Shown piece by piece: positions 42,338-53,727 of a DNA stretch of 64,000 bases; position 1 is the first letter of the stretch, and each line of letters begins with the position of its first letter. Source of the DNA: Capsicum annuum (taxonomy: Eukaryota; Streptophyta; Magnoliopsida; Solanales; Solanaceae); the NCBI RefSeq assembly GCF_002878395.1, contig NC_061115.1, positions 97,772,810 to 97,836,809 on the forward strand, given 5' to 3'. The position numbers were made by a program, and so were the translations under genes. Under the pieces are notes generated by a model. That model saw only the letters and a list, made by a program, of their open reading frames with translations. It had not been told where the DNA came from and did not search any database.

Positions 42338-43796
42338 ATATTCTCATTCAAAACATGAGCCATGAAACCTGAATCACCGAAGGCAAAAGGAAGTAAGTTT
42401 TGTACTCCAAGTCTACGGTTTCAAGGTAGCCTAAATGTTCCAACTAACCCAGGTCTTGAAATTCACCACTCCAACACCTAAAAACCCATCACAAATCTAA
42501 CACAATATCATGAAAATACTATGAACTAGCTCAATCTATAAGGAAGGTAAGCCTAGCCTACCTAGGCTCCTAAGAAATCTCAAACGATCTGCTAAATCAC
42601 CAACTTTTCCCTTTTGATAAGCTTCCACTATATTCCACTCTATTAAAATCATATTCTACTCATCATTACAATAATAATGATACCCACATTGCACCATTGT
42701 TTGTCGAGTCCAAAAGTCAAACCAAAACCCTATGTGTGTTCCATTAATAGAAATCACGTTTGCAAGGTCTACCCTATATTTCCTCATGCTGAAGTAGCAA
42801 TTACCCTAAGAAATGAGTGAAATCCGAGCATCACTGTTAAATTTAAGACCGCAAGTTTTAGGAATTTTGGACAAGAAAAGAGAAAACCAAAATGAAATTA
42901 CAGGAATCTTACCTCAAATCAAAAGAAGAATCAATAAGTAAGCATTAATCAAGCTTCCCAAATACACTACAATATTAAACCCTAAGCTATTGTACTCTTC
43001 AAGTATGTAGATCTCTTAGAAAAGATGAAGAATGGGGAGAAAATGGGCTAAAAGGGTCATTTTAGAGATCTCTTGAAATTGATGAAGAATGGGGAAAATG
43101 GGCTATGACGGGCATTTTATACCCATCCAAGGTGTTCGGATATCGCTATAACGGCTCGGCACCTCGCAATCACGGCTTCTGGGGACTATCATGCTATGTT
43201 CACAACTTGTGCCCGTTATCGTGGAACATGATATACTACTAAGGGTATCGCGATAGAGACACCTGGCTCACTATTAGCGAGTGCACCAGATACAGTTAAG
43301 ACTTGGAATTATCCAAGACTCCGCCAACCCTTCGAGATTCATTCAAAATAGGTTATATGCAAGTGGACCATGCAACTATACCAAATTCTATGTTTCGAAC
43401 TCTATGGTGTAGTTAAAATTTTAATCCAGGGTCATTTCAACAAAAAGTAGGTACCCCAACTATACTCTATTTTCTTAACTTTTTGATAAATAGTTCAAAA
43501 TGAACCCAGGTGCCTCAACACCTAAACTAAGATTCCTCTTAGCCAAAATTGATATTTTGGAGATGCTGGAATAGCTAGAATTTGCATACGAGATTGTTTG
43601 AATGAAGTTTTTGCTTGGTAACTAGTTAGAACCAGTGAAGATTTCAAAATAGGGAATTGTCTCTAAAAAACAAATGAGCTTCTCAATAATTGAATTGTCA
43701 GTTATAACTTGTTATAAATGACTTGGGATAAAAATAGAAAAGATCTAATGGCAGAAATAAGCAAAATGATGCAAAATAACCTAAAGGGTGATTACA
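42338..43796 (-). repeat. Partial 3' LTR of minus-strand gypsy G4
   Basis: On the minus strand it starts TGTAATCACCC at 43796 and is homologous to the G1/G3 LTR. It is cut at 42338 by the end of N2. It contains a CG-rich block at 43137-43275 and a TATA box (TATAAAAT on the minus strand at 43114-43121). Confidence 0.75.
43137..43275 (-). promoter_or_regulatory. CG-rich block of the G4 LTR with TATA box
   Basis: ATATCGCTATAACGG, ACCTCGCAATCACGG, GTTATCGTGG and TATCGCGATA (about 43246-43255, palindromic) lie within 140 bp. The TATA box begins 16 bp beyond the block in transcription order, the clearest promoter-like arrangement in the window. Confidence 0.5.
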
Positions 43797-44901
43797 ATAT
43801 CCACTACTAAAAGGGACATTCGTTCTTCAAAGTTAAGAATTAGGATGTACCTGAAGTCTCGAACATGTGGGGATACTGGGTCTACATCTCACTTTCAATC
43901 TCGTAAGTGAACTCCTTAACTAGGTGATGCCTCCTCTGAACCTGAACTACATGAAACTCCCTATTGTATAACTACCTAACATCACTAGCAAAAATGATAA
44001 CAGCCTCCTCCACAAAGTTCAACCACTCATCCAATTGTACTGAATCCCATCTAAGTACATAAGATTGATTAGAAATATATCATCATAACATGGAGACATA
44101 GAAAATAAGATGGATATAAGGAATATTTGAGATACGGCTAACTCATAAGACACTTCACCAATGGTACAAAAAATTTGAAAGGTCTAATATATCTGGGGCT
44201 GAGCGTTCCTTTCCTCTCGAACCTCATACACCCTTCATGGGCAATATACAGAGAAACACCCGATCACCAACACCAAATATTAAGGTATGAAGAATACGAT
44301 CTGCATAGGCCTTCTTCCTACTCTGAGATGCTCTCCACTTATCTTGAATTACTTTAACTCTATCTAACAACTCCTAAAGTAAATCAATACCACGGGGTCT
44401 AATCTTGGATATTTCAAACCATCCAATAGGGGAATGACATCACCTGCTATATAAAGACTTAAAAGGTGCCATCTCAATACTTGAATAATACCTATTATTA
44501 TATGCAAACTCTTCCAAGGCTAAGTATTTCTCCCACTAGCCTCCGAAATCCATAATAAAGGCTCAAAGCACATCCTCAAGAACCTAAATAGTTCACTTCG
44601 ACTGATCATCTATCTACGAATGAAAGCCTATACTAAGGTCCACTTGAGTACCCAACTTCTTCTAAAATTTTTTCTAAAATCTAGAAGTAAATATGGAACC
44701 CCGATCTGAAATAAAAGAGATGGGCATGCCATACAAACAAACTATCTCTAGAACATAGATACGAGCTAAGCTCCCAGCACTAAAGGATATCTAAATAGGA
44801 ATGAAATATGCTCACTTGTTCAACCCATCCACAACGACTTAAATACTATTTTAACCATAGGAAGTACGTGGTAAACCACAAATAAAGTCCATGGTAATTA
44901 A
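43797..44901 (-). pseudogene. Integrase of G4, C-terminal two thirds
   Basis: The minus-strand reading from 44893 gives MDFICGLPRTSYG, VVVDGLNK.AYFIPI (first Asp), VCLYGMPISFISDRGSIFTS (second Asp), FHS.IDDQSK and LEDVL (Glu region), EEFAYNNRYYSSIEMAPF and GWFEI. After these come a C-terminal KRKGTLSPRYIRPFK and the tail before the LTR. There are about ten stops. It is cut at 44901 by element N3, so the zinc-binding part and the rest of pol lie beyond that nest. Confidence 0.85.
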
Positions 44902-46347
44902 TTAGTGGTAAATTTACTAGTCATTTATGCCCAAATGTATGCATGCTACTATGATTTAATAGTATAAATAAGACAACTTTGGTAATTGAATGTACTAATT
45001 CTAATATTTTATAGGTATATAGGTAATGAGATAAAAAGAAGTAAAGTGAGCTAAAAATGATCAAAAAGGGAAAGTAAGTGCAAAAGCTTGAAAAGCAAGA
45101 GTAGGATCTGACCTCAGTTACCATGATCGCGGGCAGTCAAGATTAATCAGAGCCTTCAATTGGGAAGGACTCATTGCAATCGTGGGAGTCGGAATTACGA
45201 TCAAGGTGGGGAGATTGTGGTAGCACGGGTTTATGCCAAGGGGTAGATTTGAAATTTCAAAACCAACCCTAAATCCATTATAGTGCAAAAACCCTTTCTT
45301 TTTTGGGTACCTTCCCAACTAGAATTAAATTTTGAACAATTTGAAACCCTACAAAATTGGGAAACTATTTTGTGGCTAATTTCTCAAGTAGTTTTGATTG
45401 TAATTGAAGTTGGATATTGGATTACTCTTACTTTTAATTTCCATGGAAGCATTGAGTGATCCTTTTGGTATATTCCTTTCTTTTAACTTCATGAGTAAAT
45501 AAACATTTATTTTTAGATTATGTTGAAATAGGGTAAAAATATGTGTGGATTGTTATTTATTAGTGTAGATTCTTGGTTATTGATGATGGTTTCACTATGT
45601 CTTTATTTATTGAGTTCGGATTTCAGGGTGAAAACCCCAAATTCCCAAAATGGATTTGTGGGTGAAAACCCTAAATTTTCAAAATCTCATATCATCCTTT
45701 AATGAGGGATTTGAGTATACTTTTAGATCCTATATCATCCTTGAAAGAGGGATATGAGAGACAAGACATTAACAAAAAAAATCATTATGTACAACTTATT
45801 CCCATTTCATTATCTTAAAAATAAAAGTGGATTGAGAATAAGCTAAGTATTGGGCATCTTCCTAGATATAGGGATTCCCAATTAACGTATTGGGTGTTTT
45901 GGGTTGCCACATCCATGAGGTATCCAAAAAGGTCCATGGGTTATATTCTTGAGGTTTGGTTAACAAACTAGCCTGAGGAACCCCTAACCTAGGCTACCCA
46001 TGTAGTCATCAACTAGAATTTGCATTCTATTGTCATGAACCTATGCATTATTTGCACCTAGGAAGAAATAATCACAAGACGGCTCATATTAAAATCTTAG
46101 CCAAATTTGTTATTTTGAATTGGTAGTTTGATTTGATTTTGGTAAATTAACTTTCCAAAATAATTCCCCTATTTTAATTCATGTATTTTAATTTTTTACA
46201 TTATGGGTATATCTTTAAGCTATTAACACCCATATGATTAGAAGATGAATTCCACTCCTCTAGTATTAGACTCTAATTCACATTTGGTTAATATACTTGA
46301 CAACGATCACCTTGCCCATAAATTATGAAGTGAGTTAAGAGTTATCA
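44902..46347 (+). repeat. N3 5' LTR
   Basis: Aligned with 52875-53727: both continue GAGTGGTAAATTT (here TTAGTGG at the very start). Ends GTTATCA before the PBS. CG-rich block at 45118-45205. The LTR holds near-repeated sentences AAACCCCAAATTCCCAAAATGGATTTGTGG and AAACCCTAAATTTTCAAAATC. Frames 44921-45124 and 45118-45318 are not genes. Confidence 0.85.
45118..45205 (+). promoter_or_regulatory. CG-containing block of the N3 5' LTR
   Basis: ACCATGATCGCGGGC, GCAATCGTGGG, GTCGGAATTACGATCAAGG within about 90 bp. The 3' LTR has the related block at 53095-53200 (ATCACGACGG, CACGATCGCCG, TTACGATCATG). Confidence 0.4.
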
Positions 46348-46350
46348 AAA

Positions 46351-46368
46351 TGGCGCCATTGCTGGAGA
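46351..46368 (+). other. Primer binding site of N3
   Basis: TGGCGCCATTGCTGGAGA, differing at three positions from the TGGCGCCGTTGCCGGGGA site typical of Athila/Tat-group elements. It is the best preserved PBS in the window. Confidence 0.88.
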
Positions 46369-46660
46369 GTGAGACTTAGTTTTCCCTTGTGTAGTGTTGA
46401 TAGTAGCTTTGGGTTTACCTGTAGTGGTTGTTATTTATTTTGATTGTTGTATTTTATTTTTAGGTGATTTCAAAATTTTCCATGACACCATAAGTGACCA
46501 TGCAAGTAATGGCGGGACCTTTGATGGGTCCTTTGATGATGAGGAACAACTCCATGATGTTGGACGTACGAGGGCTATCTGTATCCTACATAATCAAGGG
46601 AATGGGGTATTACACATCACAATTTTTATGTTGCACATGTTTTAAAGAAAAGGTCTCTCT

Positions 46661-46673
46661 GGGGGGGGGGGGG
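46661..46673 (+). repeat. Run of 13 G
   Basis: Pure homopolymer inside the N3 leader/gag region. Length could be an assembly error. Confidence 0.7.
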
Positions 46674-46879
46674 AGTTCATGACGACCCCTATTTGAATTT
46701 GAAGAATTTTCTGGAAGTTTGGGGCCCCTTCGACATTGCGCATATATCACAAGAATCCATATAATTGTGCCTCTTTTCATTTTCCCTAATATGTGAGGTG
46801 GTATTGTGGCTACGGTCTCTTCCCACCGGGTCAATCACATCATGAGAGGAACTTATTGTTGCATTCTTTGACTGATATT

Positions 46880-47460
46880 TCTCACCATCCAAGATGTTGT
46901 AATTGCATGACAAAATCACTAATTTTGTCAATTGAATAAAGAACCTCTATATGAGGTATGGGAGAGATTTAATGGGAAGTTTATTCAATGTCCTAACAAT
47001 GATGTCCTGGAGAAGATGTTTCTCAAAATCTTCTACCGATCTTTGGATCAACTAACCCTAATCATAGTGGATAATGCGGCCAAGGGTTCACTTGTAAAGT
47101 TGTCTTATAATATGGCTATAAAATTGCTTGAGAAAGTCATAAAGCAAAATTATTAATGGCATACCAGAGACACCGAGGTAGATAAAGGGTCTCTAACACC
47201 TCTTATGCTAATAGAGATTAAAGGAAAAGAGATGAAGAGAGGGAGGAAAACATGCAAAAATGATGACATAATTAGAGTTGCTATAAAACATGTGATGGGT
47301 GCACACAGAAAATGGTAAATGTTGTAGCATCCAAGGGTTATGATGAAGAAGAGGCCAAAAGACTAGATGATGAAATTCGGTATTTAGCTAACTATCCAAT
47401 CGGTTTCTACCCAGAATATCAAAGGCAAGGTGGGAAACATGGTTAGACCAATCGTGAAAG
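46880..47460 (+). pseudogene. gag of N3
   Basis: The frame 46932-47156 reads LYEVWERFNGKFIQCPNNDV, then FYRSLDQLTLIIVDNAAKGS and YNMAIKLLEKVIKQNY. This is the C-terminal half of Athila-type gag (YEAWERFK...C-P-H..., ...VDAAAGG..., ..LLEE...NNYQW). Further on comes DEEEAKRLDDEIRYLANYPI near 47340-47400. The N-terminal half is not legible between the PBS and 46880. Confidence 0.75.
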
Positions 47461-48199
47461 AGAACGAGATTAGTGTGATAAGGATAGGGATCCAGATTAG
47501 AAAGACTAGAAAAGGGAGTATGACTGATATGTGCCTCTCTATGATCGAATAAATTACAAAGAGTCTAATTTTGTTAATCCTAAAAAATTCAAGATCGAGC
47601 AAGGATCTTGATGATAATAGAGGGAACGAACAATATGATTCAATAAATAAAAGGCAACTTTTCATAAATCAACCAAATAGTTGTATCACACTCTGCCTCA
47701 ATCAAGCAATTTGAGACTCAAATTGGCCAAATCTTCACTCAACATAATGCTACACAAAAAGGAGGCCTTCCTAATGATACCATTGTGAATGCAAAAGTTG
47801 ATGCTCAAGTATTGGAAGATGTGGTTGATTCAAACAAGGAAGATCTTAAGTCACAAGAAGGGGATGAAAAAAAACCAATGATAATGGAAGAAATGGTTGA
47901 TGAAAAGGGAGATTCGAAGGTAGTTGAGAATAATTAACAACAAAGTGATTTGATGCTTACCATGGATGTTCCTCCCTTATTCCCTCAAAGGTTCCAAAAC
48001 AAGGAGGACAATACAAAATTCAAGATGTTCCTTGCTAAGATTAGCAATCTATCTATTAATATCCCATAGATAGAGGCCATTAAAGAAACCTCGCGATATG
48101 CTAAGTTTATGAAGAAGTTGATGTCAAAGAAATGTCTTGTTGATAGTTAAACTAAAGAAATTACCCATGGGTGTAGCGTTATCATGCAAGTGCTATAAT

Positions 48200-48611
48200 G
48201 TAAAATAAAGAGGATCGTGGGGCCTTTATTATACCTTGCCCCGTAGGGACACATAAGTTTGAGAAAGCATTGTGTGACTTTAGTGCAAGAATCAATCTCT
48301 GGCCCTATGAAATCTATCAAAGGCTCGGGTTTGTCACTCCTAATCCAACAACAATGAGGCTATTGATGGCGGATCAGTCTATCAAAAGATCAGTAAGAGT
48401 TTTGTTTGATGTTTTGGTGAAGGTGGATCACTTTATTCTTTCAACGGATTTCATTGTGCTTGATTGTGAAATCGATCAAGAGAGACCTATTATACTTGGC
48501 CGACCTTTCCTTGCAACCGAAAGATCTATTATTTATATGGAGTTAGGAGATATTAAATTTTGGGTCCATGATAATGAAGTGTCCTTTCAAGTATGCAATA
48601 CTAAGAAATAA
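48200..48611 (+). pseudogene. Aspartic protease of N3
   Basis: The open frame 48270-48611 contains CDFSARINLWPYEIYQRLGF. Here the usual D-L-G-A-S catalytic loop reads D-F-S-A-R, so the catalytic glycine is lost. TMRLLMADQSIKRSVRVLFD, DFIVLDCEIDQERPIILGRP and FLATERSIIYMELGDIKFWV follow. Otherwise the domain is continuous, with no stop for 113 codons. It is followed within about 120 bp by VLGGRQPSN, the post-integrase sentence, so the polymerase region is missing. Confidence 0.88.
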
Positions 48612-49900
48612 CCCATGGAATTACAAGTGGCATCCTCCATTGATTTAGTGGAAATAGAGAAGAATGGTGGGTCCCTTAAGGATCCTACTTAAAAAGGTGA
48701 AGAACGTCAAGATGAGATGATAAATTAGGTGCTAGGTGGGAGGCAACCCAGCAATGCCTCGAAAATTGCCTATATTTTTTATTTTGATTTACTAGAGTAG
48801 GCTTCTTTTTTGGTTTGTGATTATCCTATGAAATTGTGGTGCTATAAGGTGTTTTAAAGGAGGTTGAATAGGGGAATGTGTGAAAAATTTGTGCAGTGGA
48901 CTGAGTAGGGGAAAAAAAAGGACCAAAAATAGCCTCAGTTACTGCGTTCGTGCCACTCGTGCTATCGCAATCGCAGAACTTGGACCGTGATCGCGGTCAT
49001 GACTAGTTAAAAGACCAGTTGGCTACAATTCCCCCCCCCCCACTCCCTTTTAAATTTTCTATCAAGGAACCTCCTTGCAAGGACAAAACTTTTCTGCCAT
49101 CCAACTCTCTGATTCACACCCCATCTCCTCAAATTAGCTCATGTCCTTATCTAATAGCCCATATATATCATTAATCTACTTAACCTCAAAGTGCACATTC
49201 TTCCCCAGGTTTGTACAACTGGTTTGGAGAAAGATACTATGCTAAGTTAGTGTACAATTCCCTTACCCAATGCTCATTTTCTTGTCAAGGATCTAGGGCA
49301 AAACAACTCTATATGGTGGCTACCAAGTGAGTATAAAATAACGAGAGCTTCTCTGATACTCTCTCCAAACAAATACCGCTCTCAAGGAGCAATTTGGATC
49401 TGGGGAGATTGACATAGTATTAATTATGGAATTTTGGGGCCATGAATTGAGTTTGATCATATTCTTCCAAATTGAGCCTTAAAAACCTAAAAATCACATA
49501 ATAGTAGTAGTTGTCAACATTTACATGTGAAAACTATGTTATGTTATCAATTTAAGCTCATGGGATGGTACCATGATGGGTTATTGGTATGAAATGGACT
49601 TAGCAGATTTTTGGTCAAGGATGAAAGATATCCTCTAATGCTATGATCACGGGTCTCTGAGCAGCGATTATATGACCGCAATATCAGTAATAGAGGCTAT
49701 TTCGACCAGAATTTTCAAATACTCAATTTGTCCAATTTCCATGCCAAATTGTGCTCTAACACTAAAACATGCATTAAGAGCAAAGAACATGATTCCAAGG
49801 TGCTCGATTATGCCCTTAGAACATGGAAAACTTGAAATTGAACTTGCTTGGGGATTTAATAGTGCAATTGGTATACACAACTAATTCTATCAAATTTATC
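48612..49900 (+). other. N3 spacer after the protease
   Basis: Contains the sentence GGTGCTAGGTGGGAGGCAACCC (48728-48749) that normally follows integrase, a second CG-containing stretch (ACTGCGTTCGTGCC, CTATCGCAATCGC, GTGATCGCGG, about 48940-49000) and a run of 11 C (49031-49041). No gene is recognised. The overlapping frames 49668-49880 and 49672-49884 are on opposite strands and show no domain. Confidence 0.5.
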
Positions 49901-51000
49901 AAAATTTGGGTACTCAAGGCTTTACCAAATGTGTGCAGACCAATTACAACAATGGACCACACCACACAAGCAGAATTCAACAAAGATTTAGCATGAAAAG
50001 AACAATTCTAGGCCATTCCCAAAACATGTGTTCTAATGGCTAAATATATGCGTAAAAAGAGGAATTTGAACCGCATATCAGTTAAGGATGCAAAGGGGTT
50101 TTTGATGCATAAATTGGATGCCAAAACTTAACCAAAGTCCATTGCAATTTGGGTGGAAACTAAAAGGGGTATATCGATAAATGACTTCACAACGAAGGTA
50201 AGGATATGGATGAACATTATTTTTAGCAGGTTTTCTCCATGCACAAACATGACCGTTGTTCTATATATACGAGCTCGGATAGTTATATGTATACTAGACA
50301 ACATTTCTTTGAATGCTGGTCGGCTTATGATTTGAGACATAAAGCATTTCAATATCCACGGTGGTACACTCTTCTGATACCCTTCTTTAATTACTAAGAT
50401 ATGCAGGAGAGCAAGGATTTAAGAATACCTCAGAGACACTTGGATATACCCAAACAACCTCATTTATCCTCTCAAGAATCAAAGAAAATGAGAATCAGGC
50501 AAGAGCGATAAGAGGAAGATCGACTTGGGCAAGTCAACATTTGAGGACACAAACTCGTGCAAGCCCTATAGTGAAGGGCCTTTTTATAAAATCTCAGTGG
50601 AGATGAGGGTGATAAAAGAGCTTATAGTAGGGTTGCCTCAAGGGCTGAGACAGTTCCACCACCTGTCATTCTTATGTGGCTCATTTTTATTATGAAAAGT
50701 ACTTAAAGGATAAGAAAATACAAAAAGAAACTATTTCTAGGCTTGAGAGGGCCTATTCATCTTTCGTAGATTCACACAGAGAGCTCAGGGACTCTTATGA
50801 GAAGATGAAGAAGAGAGATAAAAAGAGAGACAAATTCTTTACTAATATATGGAAGGGGTGAAGGGCCTCTAGAAGGTCCTAAAACCCAGAGACAAGCTTC
50901 CCTCCTCCATAGTTGATAGTGATGATGAGGCCCCAGATGAGTGGTCTAATTCTGATGATGCTAGAGGTGTTGCTGAGTCCAAGAGCGACAATAACTTTTG
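49900..51000 (+). pseudogene. Degenerate third ORF of N3, resembling 'putative plant transposon protein'
   Basis: Scattered plus-strand segments resemble the protein found downstream of pol in some Athila/Tat elements: IWVETKRGISINDFTTKVRI, FSPCTNMTVVLYIRARIVIC, ISLNAGRLMI, PSLITKICRRA and the linker to KISVEMRVIKEL. The end, 50676-50861, is a basic heptad-like stretch (RLERAYSSFVDSHRELRDSY) followed by acidic SDDEAPDEWSNSDDA. Stops interrupt it. The assignment rests on motif order rather than a strong signature. An env-like or Transposase_32-type origin is possible. Confidence 0.45.
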
Positions 51001-52858
51001 ATGTGGTTATAGAGAACACCCTTTTACTCTCTTTATGCTTTATTACTGATACAGTAAGGTCACTGCAATCTTTTTATTTGGGGGTGCCTATCTCCGTATT
51101 CATTCATTTTTTGTGTATTATTGAGATATTTATGGATGTTTTAAGTTTATTTGGATGACATCTTTTATTTAGGGTTTTAATATCCAAGTACTCTGATGGC
51201 TAGTTGCTTGTTTTAGTTTTAGTTTTTTTAGCTTTATCTTGTTTATGATGATATCAAACAAGTCATTCCATATTATAGATTGAGTGACGACATTCTTAAC
51301 AGAAAATTTTCATGATTTTACTTTGAGCCATGGATGTAAGGAAAGTCTGAGTACCTGTAGCATCAGAGCTATAAATGCAAGGGAAATATAAGTACCTATG
51401 GCATTTTGGATTTGGGATCACCCTTATACCTATGGTGGAGTCTGAGTAGCCATATGGTTTTACTTCATGAAAGTGAAAATATAAGACAGTGGCTTAGTTT
51501 GGCACACTAATAGAAAATGTTAGGTGGTGTAATACAAAGCAAACACCCCATCTATCTAAAAAGTTTTAAAATCCAAGGGCATTGACGTGAATAATTTTGT
51601 ACCAACCCTTTTCCTCTTTTGTGACTTCTAAGTCTTTAACTTGTATAAAGTGGTAAATACTTCTTTTTATCACTAGTAGGAAGTGCAATTGACCCTCCTT
51701 GAAAAGTTTGCATGCCATGTGCGATTAGCATAATTGTCTAACTCCCATGCATACTTGTATAATCCATAACTTGCCCCGTTAGTCTCTCAAGGCTAATTAT
51801 GATTATGCTTTGTTGGTGAAATGATCTTAGGCATTCTTTGTGAACATAGAAACCCACTTTGGCCTAAATAGACTACTCATACATAGAATAGTGTCCTTAG
51901 TTGCCCATTTTGAGCCTTCAAGCCTTTCTATGGCAACCACATTACAAGTCGTGAACCATTCAAAGTTTTACCCTCTTTGAACTTTGAAAATTAAACTTTA
52001 GACCAAATGCTAAGTTGGGGATGGTATGTTTTGGGAGAAATGACTTTGGGCCATGATAATGTAATTGGATGCCTTTGATGTTAAGCAAAGAAAGAAATGA
52101 AAAAAGTGAAAAAGAACGGATTCATCAAATGAAGGAATAGCATGATAAGAATCATTGAAAAACAAAATGCTTTCAATGAATTAGGTAAACCAAGGTAGCA
52201 AAAGTAGGCATATGTGAATTCTTAAAATAACTGAAGTGGTCCATGGTCCAAAGTTGGGTTAAAATAGTATGATATAGATATTAAAGGATGGTGGAGTCAC
52301 TTTGTTCCTAAATGATATTGTACCATTTCCCTGAACCTATATTACAAGCATAAAAAGTCATTCAAGATCTCCAAATGAGTGTATTTATTATAGTGGCGAT
52401 TGAAAATAAGGGCAATCTTATGGTATGGTACTTGTTAGCATTGAGAGAAACTTTTCTAGAAAGAGTGCTCTGCACTAATATCCTTTATTGTATAATGTAT
52501 AATTTGTTGTGTGTGGGATTTCCTTCTTGTAAGGAGGCATATAGATAAATTGAGGTGCGCGAAATTAACATTTTCTTAAAAATGAGGCAAAGGAGTATAG
52601 TGAAGATGCTATCGATAGGGAGTCACCTCTAGAGAGTTGGTGAGTGTTGCATTATTATTCTTTAAAGTCTTTTGCATCTTTGAAATTATGTTTCGTGTTG
52701 AGGAAAATTGTGAAAATAGAGTTGCCCATGTTTGATAGTTACTTGTTGGTGTTAATCAAGTTCAAAGTCATTGTGATCATTTGGTTTCATAAAGGGTCTT
52801 AGAATTACATGGTCTCATTAAGTAAGAAGTTGTGTTGCTTGAGTACAAGCAAAGGTTT
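51001..52858 (+). other. N3 non-coding 3' region
   Basis: AT-rich with no recognisable domain. It closes with GAGTACAAGCAAAGGTTTAAG before the PPT, the usual lead-in in this element group. Confidence 0.5.
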
Positions 52859-52874
52859 AAGTTGGGGGTGTTTA
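52859..52874 (+). other. Polypurine tract of N3
   Basis: AAGTTGGGGGTGTTTA immediately before TGAGTGG, the start of the 3' LTR. Confidence 0.8.
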
Positions 52875-53727
52875 TGAGTGGTAAATTTATCGATCATTTA
52901 CGCTCAAATATATGCACACTACTATGACTTAACGGTATAAATGAGACAACTTTGGTATTTGAATGCACTAATTCCCATATTTTGCAGGTATACGACCGAT
53001 GAGATAAAAATAAGCAAAGTAAGCTAAAAATGATCAAAAAGGGAAAAAAAGTGCAAAAGTTGGAAAAGATGGAGCCGGATCTGGCCTCTATTACCACCAT
53101 TACAGTAAGTCAAGATTAGTCAAAGCCAGCTATCACGACGGATGCACCACGATCGCCGAAGTTACGATCATGATCAAGCTGGGGTGATCGTGGTAGCTCG
53201 GGTTTATGTTAAGGGGCAGATTTTTAATTTCATAAAATTAACCACAAATCCCTTATAGAGGAAAAACCCTTTCATTTTTGGGCATCTTCCTAACTAGTAT
53301 TGAATTTTTAACAATTTGAAACCCTACCAAATTAGGAAATTATTTTGTGGATAATTTCTCAAGTAGTTTTGGTTGTAATTGAAGTAAGATATTGGATTAC
53401 TCTTACTTTCAATTTCCATGAAAGCATTGAGTGATCCTTTTGGAATATTCCTTTCCTTAAACTTCATGAGTTGCTAAACATTTATCTTGGTATTATGTTG
53501 AAATATAGTGTAAATACGTGTGGGTTGTGATTTATTAGTGTATATTCTTGGTTATTGATGATGGGTTACACTAATTCTTGATTGATTGAGTTGGGAGTTC
53601 TGCATGAAGACCCCAAATTCCCAAAATGGATTTGTGGGTAAAAGCCCCAAATTTCCAAAAGCTTACATCAATTGTGAAAGAGAAATGTGAGTATACTTTT
53701 AGATACTATATCATCCTCAAAAGAGGG
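52875..53727 (+). repeat. N3 3' LTR, left 853 bp
   Basis: Collinear with the 5' LTR up to ATCATCCTCAAAAGAGGG (5' copy at about 45730). It is interrupted there by element G5. About 610 bp of LTR should continue beyond the G5 nest, outside this window. Confidence 0.82.

Larger units (their letters stand above)
44902..53727 (+). mobile_element. Gag-protease-only gypsy element N3 with an extra 3' ORF
   Basis: Plus strand, in order: 5' LTR (44902-46347), PBS, gag, protease, post-integrase sentence without any RT, RNase H or integrase, a second degenerate ORF (about 49900-51000), PPT and 3' LTR (52875-53727, interrupted). The LTR is unrelated in sequence to N1/N2, but the gag-protease type and the missing polymerase are shared. 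It is inserted in G4 integrase. Confidence 0.83.

Noticed and set aside
49668..49884. Overlapping open frames of 70 codons on both strands
   Set aside because: Mirror frames over the same bases with no recognisable domain. Likely chance.
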